Shown: positions 1 through 9,613, counted from the stretch's first letter. The stretch is 64,000 bases of DNA from Pantanalinema sp. GBBB05 (GCA_016743235.1 VRZD01000008.1:1-64000); one strand, 5' to 3'. A program made the numbers and translations. Notes: generated by a model from the letters alone, not told the origin.

Positions 1-64
1 GTTTGCCGTAATGGGTATGCCCGTATTTGATAATTTGAGGAGATTGGCACTTGGGACAGTTCAT
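1..64 (-). CDS. IS1-family transposase, N-terminal zinc-finger part (partial, runs off left edge)
   Basis: Reading leftwards from an ATG at 64-62, the only visible residues are MNCPKCQSPQIIKYGHTHYG followed by K. This matches the start of the IS1-type InsA protein: a CPxC half zinc finger, then a KxGxxxxGKQ-like segment. Such proteins bind the element's terminal repeats and help transposition. About 20 codons are visible; the rest lies left of the window, so integrity and any InsA/InsB frameshift cannot be judged. Family assignment rests on this short motif alone and is fairly specific, but a related zinc-finger transposase cannot be excluded. Confidence 0.7.
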   Translation of the reverse strand, partial: MNCPKCQSPQIIKYGHTHYGK

Positions 65-127
65 CGACTTAGCTGCAATGCTTGATTCTCCCAGCTTATC
101 AAATCACCATTACTATGCATTACTACC
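1..127 (-). mobile_element. Left part of an IS1-like insertion sequence with its outer end near 127
   Basis: The transposase start at 64 is preceded on the minus strand by about 60 non-coding bases that begin GGTAGTAATGCATAGTAATG at 127. IS1-family elements usually start with GGT and carry the transposase start about 50-70 bp inside, so 127 is my estimate of the outer boundary. The opposite end and any target duplication lie outside the window. The boundary is an inference; the presence of the element rests on the transposase motif. Confidence 0.5.
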
Positions 128-174
128 GATATCCTGTTTGCGATCGCAGTTATTGCAAACGCCAGAATCATTAA

Positions 175-850
175 CTAGCAAGGGTTGTAGTCAGCCATCG
201 CTCTCGCTGGTAGCAAGGGTGAGTTCGATCGAATCACAGGACAAGAGATCACGCTGAAACATGTTCTTGTTCCAGCCATCAGGATCAGGCGTGTTTGGGT
301 GGGATCTTGGGGATCGGGTTGTCCAGGTGTGCAGTTGTCTGGTGTAGCCAATGGGTTGGGGGTAAAGCTGACGTAGATTAAGGCGGGTCTTGCACCTATG
401 TTGTCCTCTGCATTTTGCAGAATCTTCGGCATTCCATCTAAGGTCAGCACTTCAGTTTGCATCGCTATCTAATTGCCCAGTTGTAATCTGGTTCGGGGCT
501 GCAATTGTTGATTGTGCCTCCACTGGTAACGCCGCATGAGTTTATCCCTGTTGTAGTGATACCTGTGTTAATACTGGTAAGGGTAACATTACCTCTGCTA
601 ACGAAGAAATAGCATCACCCCCTGAATTTCCAGGCTTGGTTGGGTCTACTGTAGAAACAGATTGGATTGCCCCTGTTGTAATTTAACCTCCAGCTTGCAG
701 CGCAATGGGACTAGCTGGTTCATTAAATCGATCTGGGTTCAAGTCACCCACTTGAAGATTTCCCCAACCGTAATTTCGATCGGACCACCAAGCGGTGCCC
801 CAACTGGCGCAGGATTGATTGAACACTATCAGAAACACCTTTATCTCCAT
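175..850 (-). pseudogene. Decayed haemagglutinin-like / CHAT-domain protein gene
   Basis: The minus strand reads as coding in pieces. From an ATG at 850-848 it gives a segment with GWGNLQVGDLNPDRFNEPAS, stopped by an in-frame TAA at 685-683. It continues in the same frame to about 598, where a frame change is needed to reach GNVTLTSINTGITTTGINSC. Then follows a segment with ILQNAEDNIGARPALIYVSF, which matches the region just before a CHAT (caspase-like) domain in cyanobacterial secreted haemagglutinin-like proteins. A further frame change near 285 would recover coding sense. The remaining CHAT domain is missing next to the IS1-like element at 127. Stop, frameshifts and truncation make it non-functional. 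Confidence 0.65.
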
Positions 851-860
851 TGGAAATAAA

Positions 861-1508
861 CTATGCCCCTTACTAGGAGGATTAATCTTTGCCTATACTA
901 CGGAGAGCGCTTTATAGTGAACACTTTTTGCTGGCAAGCCCGTAGTAGAGGCTTCCTAAAATTTTAGGTGTTAACCATTTACCGCCCCTGTTAGTAAGTC
1001 TAAAACAGCTGATATACATACTGAGTGCCGATACGCTGAGTTGCGCGCTATATCTCAAATACCTTTTGGTTCTTTCGTGAAGTGATGCGTTACGGAGAAG
1101 CTTGTATTCTTGTATCGCCAGAACCAGTTTTGTCAAGACTCAAACAGAAGTTACAAGCTCAGTGCAAACAGTATGGTCTTATAGGTTGAGAGAGATCGGG
1201 AACCGGATGAGTACCACAATGGCGCTAGAACTATCTTCCGTCGAGGGTTGAGTATGGTTGGGTATACCGGATGCTATCGTCTTGAACCATGTAATGCTTA
1301 GAGAGAGGCAGCCCCTACTCTGGTTGGTGTAAACCTGATAGAGCCAAGCCTCCCACTACCTTCAGGGGTAGGAGCGTCAATTTGTTGATCTAATTCAGTT
1401 TTGTGAGTAAATTATGATTTTCCCTGTTCGTAAAATTTGCTTTTTTGGGAACTCTAATTAATGCTTCTTTAATTGCTGAAGATCTCCATTACCTCTGAGA
1501 AAGTCTAC
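861..1508. other. Gene-free stretch with decayed sequence
   Basis: No convincing gene. Open frames here are short and do not resemble known proteins. The only structured element I see is a short hairpin at 1346-1380 (listed separately). The last 100 bases presumably contain the promoter of the downstream PAS/GAF kinase, but I cannot pick a clear -35/-10 pair. Confidence 0.5.
1346..1380 (+). mobile_element. Possible right-end hairpin of an IS200/IS605-type element (remnant)
   Basis: The segment shows CTACC (1356-1360), loop TTCAGG and GGTAG (1367-1371), flanked by CCTCC and ending in GCGTCAA. Right ends of many cyanobacterial IS200/IS605 elements are a subterminal imperfect hairpin followed by a GTCAA-like tail. 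No tnpA or tnpB coding sequence remains nearby, so at best this is a solo end. Weak call, from structure and resemblance only. Confidence 0.25.
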
Positions 1509-4500
1509 ATGGAAGTTCCTATCGAGCGGAGTTCACGATCGTTCAATCTAGAACAATCCCAGGTTTTACAACATTTTTGGGAAGGAGTCAGCTACGGTAT
1601 TTATCTGCTGGAGGTATTAGAGGCAGGCACAGAGTTTCGATATACAGCATTTAATCCAGCGATCGCTCGTATCAGCCCGATCCCAGTCGAACAATTGATG
1701 GGCAGGACAGTCACAGAAGCCTTACCTAGTGAGATGGCAAACCATCACCAGCAGCAGTACTGTAAGTGTGTGCGTTCTGGACAAGCGATTTCGTTTGAAG
1801 AACACTTTCATCAGAATGGACAAGAGTTCTGGTGGTTGTTAACTGTTAAGCCGTTTCCTGAAGGTAAGGATCAGGGCGAACAACTTATTGTGACCGCGAT
1901 CGATATTAGTCAGCATAAGGCAATTGAGGCAGAATTACGGGAGCGCGAACAAACTTATCGACAAATCCTGGATGCTATTGGTGATCCAGTTCTCATCAAA
2001 GGTGCACAATCGCGGATTCTATTTGCCAATAAAGCCTTCCGCAACTACTACGGGATGAGTGAGGAAGAACTGCGAGGTCTGATTGATGCTCCCTTTAATG
2101 AGCCAGATTATACCCAGCAATATGTACAAGATGATGCATTTGTCTTCAATACTGGGCAAATCCTTCATATCCCAGAAGAACCCGTGACTCGCCATGATGG
2201 GATTGTCCAACTTTGGAGTACCGTTAAATCACCCGTCTTTAACTCAGCTGGGAAAGTCATCATGACAGTTGGCATTTCTCATGACATCACTGAGGCAAAA
2301 CATAACGAAGTTGTTCGCAAACAAGCTGAAGCTACCCTCATAGAAAGTGAAGCTAAATTTCGCCGCTTTGTTGAAAATGCTAGTGACCTCATCTACGAAG
2401 TAGCAGCGGATGGCAAATTCACTTATCTTTCTCCTCAATTTACATCCATGTATGGATATGAGGTAGCTGAGTTTACTAATCAGCCTTTTGCTCCACTGGT
2501 TCATCCAGAGGATTTACCTGAATTGATTAGGATGAATCAGCGCCTATTTGAAACGGGAGAACAGCAATTTGGACTTGAGTTCCGAACTCGGAAAAAAGAT
2601 GGGACTTGGCTCTGGATCGTTTGCAATAATTCCCCCATTAAAGATGCTTCTGGTGATGTGATCGGTTTTCACGGAATTGCGCGGGATGTCAGCGATCGCA
2701 AAGCAGCGGCAGCAGAGTTAGAACAAACAAAGCAGTTTCTAGAGTCAATCCTGAATAACCTCCCAGTGAGCGTATTTGCTAAAGATGCGGAAGACTTGCG
2801 CTTTGTCTTATGGAATTTGGCTGCCGAAAAAATCTTAGGTCTAAAAGCAGAAGATGTTCTAGGCAAAAATGATTATGATTTTTTCCCAAGCGAGCAGGCA
2901 GATTTTTTCACCATGAAAGATCGAGAAGTGCTCAACAATCGCCAGATGTTAGACATTGCTGAAGAGGTAATCCGCTCTCGTAGTGGTGAAACACGGTTAT
3001 TACACACGCAAAAAACGGCAATTGTCGATGCTGATGGTCGCCCTAAATATTTGCTAGGAATTACTGAAGATATTACTGAGCGCAAAACGGCTGAAGTCAC
3101 ACTAAAAGACTATGCTGAACGCCAGCTCCTACTCAATCAATTAGCAAATCAAATTCGTAACTCTCTCGATTTAACTACCGTTATTCAGACAGCCATTCAG
3201 TCTATTCGTGACTTACTGGAAATAGACCATTGTTGCTTTGCTTGGTATCACGCAGATGCTAATTCTCCGAGATGGGAGGTGATTCAAGAAGCACACCTAG
3301 AACAGATTTCTAGCAAGCTTGGCAGTTATCCTGCGTCTCTGGTTGGTCCTATTGACCGGTGGCTATTCAATCAGGAAATTCTGCGGATTGATCATGTTGA
3401 GCAGTATGATGAACCCATTCATCGTGTATTCCTCCAACAGATTCAGTGTGAATCTGAACTCTTATTACCAATCCAAACGCATTCAGAGCGAGTGGGGCTA
3501 ATTATTTGCCTGACTTACCATCAGCCGCGTCCCTGGACAGATAGTGAAGTGGAATTGCTGCGGGCAGTGGGTAACCAATTGGCGATCGCGATCGATCAGG
3601 CAGAACTCTACGCCAAAACTCGCCAGAAAAGCCAAGAACTTGAATCTATGCTGCAAGAGCTAAAACGCACTCAGGCAAGAGTTGTCCAAAGCGAAAAGAT
3701 GTCTAGCCTAGGGCAATTGGTCGCTGGCATTGCTCACGAAATCAATAACCCAGTTAATTTCATTCATGGAAACCTTTCCCATGCGGAGGAATATACTAAT
3801 GATTTGCTCAATCTAGTAGATCTTTATCGACATGAACATCCCACTTCATCCCTCGCAATTTCAGACAAGATCAACGATATTGACTTAGAGTTTCTCAGTG
3901 AGGATCTACCAAAACTACTGAATTCGATGAAGGTGGGTACAGAGCGGATTCGCGAAATCGTTAAATCTCTTCGCATTTTCTCGCGTTTAGATGAAGCTGA
4001 AGTGAAACCTGTCAATCTTCACGAAGGCATTGATAGCACATTAATGATCCTACATCATCGCATCAAAGCCAGAAGCGATCATCCTGAAATTCAAATTATC
4101 AAAAATTATGGTGAGTTACCTGAAATAGAATGCTACGCCGGACAAATGAACCAAGTATTTATGAATATTCTGGTCAACGCGATGGATGCTATAGAGGAGA
4201 TGAATGCCCACCGCACCTATGAGGAAATCCAATCAACTCCTAGCCAGATTGTGATCAGTACGACAGTGATGAACCCTCAGTGGGTACAGATTGTAATCGC
4301 AGACAATGGTCCTGGAATCCCTGAAACCATTAGACAACGAATCTTTGATCCCTTTTTCACTACCAAGCCAGTTGGCAAAGGTACAGGAATGGGGATGTCA
4401 ATTAGCTATCAAATTATTACTGAAAAGCACCATGGCACACTGAATTGTTTTTCTACACCTGAAACTGGCACTGAATTTGTCATTCAAATCCCAATTCGAC

Positions 4501-4544
4501 AGACAGATTTCTACTCACCAAAGAAACCAATGGGTTACGTTTAA
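1509..4544 (+). CDS. Multi-PAS, GAF sensor histidine kinase (soluble)
   Basis: About 1011 residues with no membrane segment, so a cytoplasmic sensor. Domains in order: PAS (about 15-140), PAS (about 150-265), PAS (about 280-400), PAS (about 410-530), GAF (about 545-690), a short coiled coil, a HisKA-type dimerisation domain with phospho-acceptor His near 743 in GQLVAGIAHEINNPVNF, and a HATPase_c domain with N box near 886 and G box GKGTGMGM near 956. No receiver domain. A TTG at 1473 would add 12 residues; I prefer the ATG at 1509, which has GAGAAAG just upstream. The kinase half is almost the same as that of the Cache kinase at 30058-32439. Ligand and partner regulator are unknown. Confidence 0.93.
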   Translation: MEVPIERSSRSFNLEQSQVLQHFWEGVSYGIYLLEVLEAGTEFRYTAFNPAIARISPIPVEQLMGRTVTEALPSEMANHHQQQYCKCVRSGQAISFEEHFHQNGQEFWWLLTVKPFPEGKDQGEQLIVTAIDISQHKAIEAELREREQTYRQILDAIGDPVLIKGAQSRILFANKAFRNYYGMSEEELRGLIDAPFNEPDYTQQYVQDDAFVFNTGQILHIPEEPVTRHDGIVQLWSTVKSPVFNSAGKVIMTVGISHDITEAKHNEVVRKQAEATLIESEAKFRRFVENASDLIYEVAADGKFTYLSPQFTSMYGYEVAEFTNQPFAPLVHPEDLPELIRMNQRLFETGEQQFGLEFRTRKKDGTWLWIVCNNSPIKDASGDVIGFHGIARDVSDRKAAAAELEQTKQFLESILNNLPVSVFAKDAEDLRFVLWNLAAEKILGLKAEDVLGKNDYDFFPSEQADFFTMKDREVLNNRQMLDIAEEVIRSRSGETRLLHTQKTAIVDADGRPKYLLGITEDITERKTAEVTLKDYAERQLLLNQLANQIRNSLDLTTVIQTAIQSIRDLLEIDHCCFAWYHADANSPRWEVIQEAHLEQISSKLGSYPASLVGPIDRWLFNQEILRIDHVEQYDEPIHRVFLQQIQCESELLLPIQTHSERVGLIICLTYHQPRPWTDSEVELLRAVGNQLAIAIDQAELYAKTRQKSQELESMLQELKRTQARVVQSEKMSSLGQLVAGIAHEINNPVNFIHGNLSHAEEYTNDLLNLVDLYRHEHPTSSLAISDKINDIDLEFLSEDLPKLLNSMKVGTERIREIVKSLRIFSRLDEAEVKPVNLHEGIDSTLMILHHRIKARSDHPEIQIIKNYGELPEIECYAGQMNQVFMNILVNAMDAIEEMNAHRTYEEIQSTPSQIVISTTVMNPQWVQIVIADNGPGIPETIRQRIFDPFFTTKPVGKGTGMGMSISYQIITEKHHGTLNCFSTPETGTEFVIQIPIRQTDFYSPKKPMGYV

Positions 4545-4617
4545 CCCATTCAAGTTGCCTTTAAATGAACGCTGCTCGATCGCGGCGATCCTTTGTAGGA
4601 ACGATCGGGTCATTGCA

Positions 4618-5334
4618 CTACTCTGCTTTTTGTCGTTCTAGTAAAACGGCTTGAGGAAACAAGATATTATTTTCCTTGTGAATGTGCTGGTGCATATCCT
4701 GTTCAAACGTCAGCAGTGCATCAAGTAAAGCCCGATAGGTATTACAAGCCCACTCTGGAGGGGTAAAATCATCAGTCAGGTAACGCAGTTGTGCAAGTGC
4801 AACGCCAGCTCCGTCATGTTCAACACTCATCCGAGTAATGGGATTGACTACAGTACCGCAATGAAAACTGGGTAGAGTATCGATCGCTTCTAGCTGCCGA
4901 ATCATTGGGAACAGCACCTGCTCTTCTTTCATTAAATGCGTGGTCAGTTCCGCTGACAATGCCAGAAATATGTGTTTAATTTGCTCAAGACGGGGTTCTT
5001 TCTCGCCATGCACAGCCGCAACTTTCATCACCATTTTTTCTAGTCGAGGTAGTTCTTCATGGAGGTAGACATGGTGAATCCGCTCAATATGATCTGCCAG
5101 TTCAGTGAGGGAAAGTTCTGCAAGATTGATTTCTGGGGCGGGTTCTAAGGTTGCATAGTCTTCTAGCTGGGTCAAGAACTGTTGCGGATCAATCCCTCGT
5201 TGACGGCAGGCTTCGTCTAACGTTTTTTGCCCACCACAGCAATAATCTACTTTAACTTGCTCGAAGAGGCGAGATAAGGCAGGATGATCCCGTACAATAG
5301 AGCCTACCGTGTGATCAAGCTGAAAGGTCGTCAT
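4618..5334 (-). CDS. ric: Iron-sulfur cluster repair di-iron protein (Ric / YtfE / ScdA family)
   Basis: 238 residues. The N-terminal ScdA_N (DUF542) domain carries the diagnostic DYCCGG at 30-35. The rest is a hemerythrin-like four-helix bundle with candidate di-iron ligands H82, H133-x3-E137, H173, and H215/H219 with E221. Family members repair Fe-S clusters damaged by nitric oxide or oxidants and act in the cytoplasm. Length is usual for the family (about 220-245). The start at 5334 has GGAG about 11 bases upstream. It stands alone and converges on the upstream kinase. No NO-responsive regulator is visible beside it. Confidence 0.93.
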   Translation of the reverse strand: MTTFQLDHTVGSIVRDHPALSRLFEQVKVDYCCGGQKTLDEACRQRGIDPQQFLTQLEDYATLEPAPEINLAELSLTELADHIERIHHVYLHEELPRLEKMVMKVAAVHGEKEPRLEQIKHIFLALSAELTTHLMKEEQVLFPMIRQLEAIDTLPSFHCGTVVNPITRMSVEHDGAGVALAQLRYLTDDFTPPEWACNTYRALLDALLTFEQDMHQHIHKENNILFPQAVLLERQKAE

Positions 5335-5620
5335 TGCGTTTGAACTCCATTTTGCGAATGCCTAGGGACTTGTAAAGGGAACTGGGAAGCTTCCAATGCA
5401 AAACTAGCCTTTACTTCACCTCTCTACTCTGCCAAACCCGTAACATCGTTTCTATGAGCTACCTCATATTCAAGACAGGTCGAGCATTCCAATGATATTG
5501 CTACCTAGCCTACGTTAATTTATGCCCTCATCCCTAGGCTACCGATCCTACAAGCATCGTTGAAATCCCTGTAGACTCAAACAGTAGTCAAACTCTGAAC
5601 TTTGGGGAAAAGCGATTTAT

Positions 5621-5626
5621 GGGAGG
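5621..5626 (+). promoter_or_regulatory. Strong ribosome binding site fixing the antiporter start
   Basis: GGGAGG followed by a 7-base spacer and ATG at 5634. An earlier in-frame ATG at 5619 overlaps this site and would lack any Shine-Dalgarno sequence, so the downstream ATG is the better start. Confidence 0.7.
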
Positions 5627-5633
5627 ATCGGCA

Positions 5634-7247
5634 ATGGAGTGGATTGTTACCCAACAGAATCCGTTAGACAGCGGTCCGGTTGAAAGTAGTCAAGTGGCAG
5701 GCAGCATTCCTGAACTGGTAATTATCCTGATCATTCTGCTCATGATTGCCACGGTGGTGGCGCTCGTCACTCAGCGGTTACGAATTCCCTATGTGGCAGG
5801 TTTAGTCCTGGCAGGATTGCCCATTACAGAGGTGTTCTCGCGGCGGATTGGCTTAGATCCCTCGCTTGTCCTCAATTTGTTCCTGCCCATTCTGATTTTT
5901 GAAGCGGCAATTAACACCGATATCAGCCGTCTCCGCAGTACCTTCAAGCCGATCGCCTTGTTAGCCGGACCAGGCTCAATCTTCTCGTCAGCCATCATCG
6001 CCGCGATCGTGAAGTATGGTCTGGGACTGGAGTGGATTCCTGCCTTACTGATTGGCGTGATTCTGGCAAATACCGATACCGTCTCCATGATTGCCGTTTT
6101 CAAGGAAATCCGGGTTCCTTCCCGATTATCCACTATTGTTGAAGGAGAAACCTTGTTCAACGATGCGGCGGCTCTGGTTTCGTTTAATTTGATTCTAGTC
6201 ATTTATACAACCGGTTCCCTCACCGCTGTAGAAGGCGTCAAAGAACTGCTGATCGTTGCCTTGGGTGGGGCGCTGGTAGGAGCGGTACTGGGGTATTTGA
6301 GCTTACCGATCTTTACCCGACTCCATGATCCCTTAAGCAGTTTGTTGTTAACGGTTGCTCTGGCATTAGGAACTTTTCAGATTGGGCAATTCCTGGGAGT
6401 ATCAGGGGCGGTTGCCGTGGTCATTGCTGGGCTAATCTTTGGCAATTTAGGACTGCCCCGCAGTTCATCAGCCTCCGATCGCATGTCTTTACTGAGTTTT
6501 TGGGAATATGCGGGCTTTGGCGTTAATACGTTTATCTTTCTGCTGATTGGGATTGAGATTAACCCCATTACGCTATGGAGAATTTTACCTGCCATCCTGC
6601 TGGTGATTCTGGCTTATCAATTGGGACGAATTCTCTCGGTTTATCTATTACTGGCAGGGTTGCGCTGGTTCGATCGCCCCATCCCCTTACGCTGGCAGCA
6701 CGTTCTGTTTCTGGGCAATATCAAAGGTTCGCTATCGATGGCATTAGCATTGAGTATCCCGTTGGCATTGCCGGGACGGGAAGGCATCATTGAATTAGTG
6801 TTTGGTGCTGTTCTCTTCTCCCTGGTGGGACAGGGATTAAGCTTACCCTGGTTAGTTAAGCGGCTGAAAATTAGCTCCGTTTCAGACGCGATGGAGCAAG
6901 TGGGCAAGCTTCAGATTCAGTTGATTGCCGCCAAAGCTGCCCAGGATGAACTGGATAGTTTGCTGAAATCAGGGGTGCTGCCCAAGGCAATTTATGAAGA
7001 ACTCTGGGCATCGTATCAAGCGCGAGTGGCACAATCTGAACGGGTACTGCGAGATTTGTATAACCAATATCGGGCAGGTCAATTGAACAGCGATCGCAGC
7101 GGACTCGATACCATTCGTCGCCAATTGCTGCTGGCAGAGAAAGGAGCCGTTAGCGATGCCCTCCGTAAGCGGATTGTGCCTGAAGATTTGGTGCAGCCCT
7201 ACATCAAAGATTTGGATGAGAAACTTCTCGCGTTGGAAGATGACTAG
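5634..7247 (+). CDS. CPA1-family Na+(K+)/H+ antiporter
   Basis: About 537 residues with roughly 12 hydrophobic segments between residues 30 and 405. The stretch EGETLFNDAAALV carries the Asn-Asp pair of the ion-binding site in electroneutral CPA1 exchangers (NhaP/NhaS type); two charged Asp, as in CPA2/NhaA, are not present. A hydrophilic helical tail of about 120 residues follows, probably cytoplasmic and regulatory. The protein would swap cytoplasmic Na+ (or K+/Li+) for protons. The gene converges on a TrkA-type gene and overlaps its 3' end by 44 bp, which suggests linked ion homeostasis. Exact ion preference cannot be read from sequence. Confidence 0.92.
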   Translation: MEWIVTQQNPLDSGPVESSQVAGSIPELVIILIILLMIATVVALVTQRLRIPYVAGLVLAGLPITEVFSRRIGLDPSLVLNLFLPILIFEAAINTDISRLRSTFKPIALLAGPGSIFSSAIIAAIVKYGLGLEWIPALLIGVILANTDTVSMIAVFKEIRVPSRLSTIVEGETLFNDAAALVSFNLILVIYTTGSLTAVEGVKELLIVALGGALVGAVLGYLSLPIFTRLHDPLSSLLLTVALALGTFQIGQFLGVSGAVAVVIAGLIFGNLGLPRSSSASDRMSLLSFWEYAGFGVNTFIFLLIGIEINPITLWRILPAILLVILAYQLGRILSVYLLLAGLRWFDRPIPLRWQHVLFLGNIKGSLSMALALSIPLALPGREGIIELVFGAVLFSLVGQGLSLPWLVKRLKISSVSDAMEQVGKLQIQLIAAKAAQDELDSLLKSGVLPKAIYEELWASYQARVAQSERVLRDLYNQYRAGQLNSDRSGLDTIRRQLLLAEKGAVSDALRKRIVPEDLVQPYIKDLDEKLLALEDD

Positions 7248-7920
7248 CCTGAATGCCCAGGAAATCAATCATGGGATGGACGGAGTCAGGACGAGTCACC
7301 ACCAGAATCGTGGAGCCTGCTTCCAAGACGGTATTGCCATTCGGGATTTCCAAACTGGCACAGGAATGGCATTGATAGCCAATGATCAGTGAACCCGTTG
7401 GGAAGCGAGAATCTTGAGCAATCTGGGCAACGGTACGTCCTGCTACATAACAACCATTAGGCACCGGGAGCTTCAGCACCTCAACCTGTCCTTGCTCAAA
7501 ATGCATCATCGATTCCACTTCCGGGTATTCGATCGCATTGGCCATTGTGGCTACCGCTAAATCCACGGTGCTGATAATGTGGCTAGCTTGCGCTAAACGA
7601 TAGGCTTCCAAAAACTCGCGATCGCGCATTCGCACCACGATATGAGAGATCCCATAGCTTCTTGATAATGTGATCAAGGCTAAATTGAACGCATCATCTC
7701 TCAGGGCGGCAACTACCGCATTTGCCTGGCGAATTCCGGCTTCTAGCAAAACTGTTGTGCTAACGGCACTGCCTTCAAATGCCATCACCCCGATTTTCTC
7801 CCGCGCAAAGCGACAGGCCAGGGGATCAATATCAATAATGGCAACCGTATGCCCCTGTTTGAGTAATTGCTGGGCTAGCCCCAGTCCCATCATCCCCGCG
7901 CCACCAATGACCACGTACAT
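7204..7920 (-). CDS. TrkA-family NAD-binding (RCK) protein
   Basis: About 238 residues from the ATG at 7920 (MYVVIGGAGMMG). A TTG at 7968 would add 16 residues but would run into the YnfA gene's start. The N-terminal Rossmann fold has the GxGxxG pattern at residues 6-10 and an acidic residue ending beta-2 (IIDID), typical of NAD(H)-binding TrkA_N/RCK domains. A TrkA_C-like beta-rich region follows (about 140-215). RCK proteins gate K+ channels or transporters in response to nucleotides. No K+ channel subunit is adjacent; the nearest transporter is the CPA1 antiporter it converges on. Confidence 0.9.
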   Translation of the reverse strand: MYVVIGGAGMMGLGLAQQLLKQGHTVAIIDIDPLACRFAREKIGVMAFEGSAVSTTVLLEAGIRQANAVVAALRDDAFNLALITLSRSYGISHIVVRMRDREFLEAYRLAQASHIISTVDLAVATMANAIEYPEVESMMHFEQGQVEVLKLPVPNGCYVAGRTVAQIAQDSRFPTGSLIIGYQCHSCASLEIPNGNTVLEAGSTILVVTRPDSVHPMIDFLGIQASHLPTREVSHPNL

Positions 7921-7967
7921 CGTTAAACCATCAAAGAATTGAACGTTACCGATTACTATAGGCTTCA

Positions 7968-8312
7968 ATGGCTGGATTGATCATGACAGCAATTTTTTCA
8001 CTATTAATTTTTGTTCTAGCGGGTCTGTGTGAGATTGGGGGTGGCTACCTGCTCTGGTTATGGCTCCGCGAAGGCAAAAGCCTCTGGCTGGCATTGATTG
8101 GTGCTATTTTGCTGACCACCTATGGATTTGTAGCCACGCTGCAACCCACGAATTTTGGACGAGCCTATGCCGCGTATGGCGGGATTTTTATCATGCTATC
8201 CATCCTATGGGGTTGGCGCATTGATCACGTGGTTCCCGATCGCCTGGATTGGGTTGGAGCCAGCATTATCTTAGTGGGTGTTCTGATCATGATGTATGCT
8301 CCCAGAGGTTAG
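7968..8312 (+). CDS. YnfA-family small membrane protein (UPF0060)
   Basis: 114 residues from ATG 7968; ATG 7983 is an alternative that would remove five. Four hydrophobic helices and conserved features such as [25 protein letters not shown] and the ending IMMYAPRG identify the YnfA/UPF0060 family, a relative of small multidrug resistance transporters. Physiological substrates are poorly defined. It is divergent from the TrkA-type gene and convergent with rppB, 17 bases away from it. Confidence 0.93.
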   Translation: MAGLIMTAIFSLLIFVLAGLCEIGGGYLLWLWLREGKSLWLALIGAILLTTYGFVATLQPTNFGRAYAAYGGIFIMLSILWGWRIDHVVPDRLDWVGASIILVGVLIMMYAPRG

Positions 8313-8329
8313 GTCAGACGGTGGCAGCG

Positions 8330-9613
8330 TTACGAGACGGGTAGTTTGAGGGGCAGTTCGACTTGAAATGTTGATCCTTGACCGACAACACTTGTGACAT
8401 GAATCTGCCCCCGGTGAGCCTGAACAATTTGCTGCACGATCGCCAATCCCAGCCCAAAGCCACCACTGTCGAGTGATCGCGCTGTATCAACCCGGTAAAA
8501 GCGATCGAAGATATAGGGTAAGTCCGTTTCTGGAATGCCAATTCCAGTATCGGTGACTTGAACCACTGCCCAACCCGGATGGGGAATGAGTCGCAGCCGT
8601 ACTGATCCCCCTGTCGAGGTATATTTACAGGCGTTACTGAGCAAATTCTCTATCACCTGCCGGAGCAAATCGGGATCCGCCCAAATCTGAACTGCCTGTT
8701 CTGGCGGCTCATAGCTGAGTTGAACGCCCTGCACTGCTGCCAGTTCCATAAATTGAGCAACGATCTCCGCTAGAAATGGATTGAGGGTGAGCAGTTTGAG
8801 CGACTCAGGAGCCAGCTTGCCCGGATGACGTGCCAGCAGCAACAGATTATTCACCAGAGCACCCATTGATTTAGCGCTCTCGACGATATTTTCTAGAGGT
8901 GGCTGAAACTGAGCCTCAGCCGATGCCAGCATTAATCCCACCTGGGCATTGGTCAGGATAGCCGAGAGGGGCGATCGCAACTCGTGGGAGGCATCGGCGG
9001 TAAACCGTTGGAGTTGTTGATAAGACCGCCGAATCGGTTGCATAGCAATGCCACTCAGCAGCCAACCTGTTAAGCCAATGAACCCCAAGGCGATCGGCAC
9101 GGCCAGGGTTAACGCTAGCTGAAGCTCTTGCAACTGATTGTGGGTTTCGGTTAGGGGGGTAGCGACTTGAAGATAGCCCAATGTCCCGGTGCGCCCCCCG
9201 ACGGGTAAGGTAATCTGGCGTAACCAGCGATGGTGCTGCAACAGGGGATCCGTCGGCTGAATTGTTTGATACCCCGGAGGTGTATTGAGTTGATAGGCAG
9301 GAGCCACCCCAAAGAACCGCACCAAGCGTCCCTGGACGTTGTACCAGCGCACATAGATCAAATCCTCAGCCAGTGGGTGAGATCCACTTCCCAGTAAAGG
9401 CACATTTGTGAGATCGATTGCCGTTTGATGCTGACGCACATCGTAATGAACGCTCGCCGCTATAATTCGAGTTTTGTCGAGTAGCAAGCGATCGATCGCT
9501 TCTCGTTTGTCTTGCACCTCAATCTGGTAAATGACTCCGGCAAACAGCACCAGAATGCTCCCCATGGAGAGGGTAAACCAGCGGGCTAGATTGCGGCGAC
9601 TCTGATTAAACAC
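8330..9613 (-). CDS. rppB: RppB-type sensor histidine kinase (NrsS-like)
   Basis: 427 residues from a GTG start. Transmembrane helix at about 12-30, a periplasmic sensor region of about 130 residues, a second helix at about 165-190, HisKA with phospho-acceptor in DASHELRSPLSA (about residue 210), then HATPase_c with N box NLLSNACKY and G box GGFGLGLAI. It follows its regulator at 9650-10327 with a 36-bp gap, so they are co-transcribed. The overall match is to RppB/NrsS, which in Synechocystis senses nickel or redox state and controls nickel export and photosynthesis genes. Here no nickel exporter genes are adjacent, so the signal may differ. Confidence 0.9.
   Translation of the reverse strand: MFNQSRRNLARWFTLSMGSILVLFAGVIYQIEVQDKREAIDRLLLDKTRIIAASVHYDVRQHQTAIDLTNVPLLGSGSHPLAEDLIYVRWYNVQGRLVRFFGVAPAYQLNTPPGYQTIQPTDPLLQHHRWLRQITLPVGGRTGTLGYLQVATPLTETHNQLQELQLALTLAVPIALGFIGLTGWLLSGIAMQPIRRSYQQLQRFTADASHELRSPLSAILTNAQVGLMLASAEAQFQPPLENIVESAKSMGALVNNLLLLARHPGKLAPESLKLLTLNPFLAEIVAQFMELAAVQGVQLSYEPPEQAVQIWADPDLLRQVIENLLSNACKYTSTGGSVRLRLIPHPGWAVVQVTDTGIGIPETDLPYIFDRFYRVDTARSLDSGGFGLGLAIVQQIVQAHRGQIHVTSVVGQGSTFQVELPLKLPVS

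Noticed and set aside
912-1136. 74-residue minus-strand frame near the left edge
   Set aside because: No recognisable family, no ribosome site, and the surrounding DNA is decayed; composition is not protein-like.
5619-5633. Earlier ATG for the antiporter
   Set aside because: It overlaps the GGGAGG ribosome site of the ATG at 5634 and has no site of its own.
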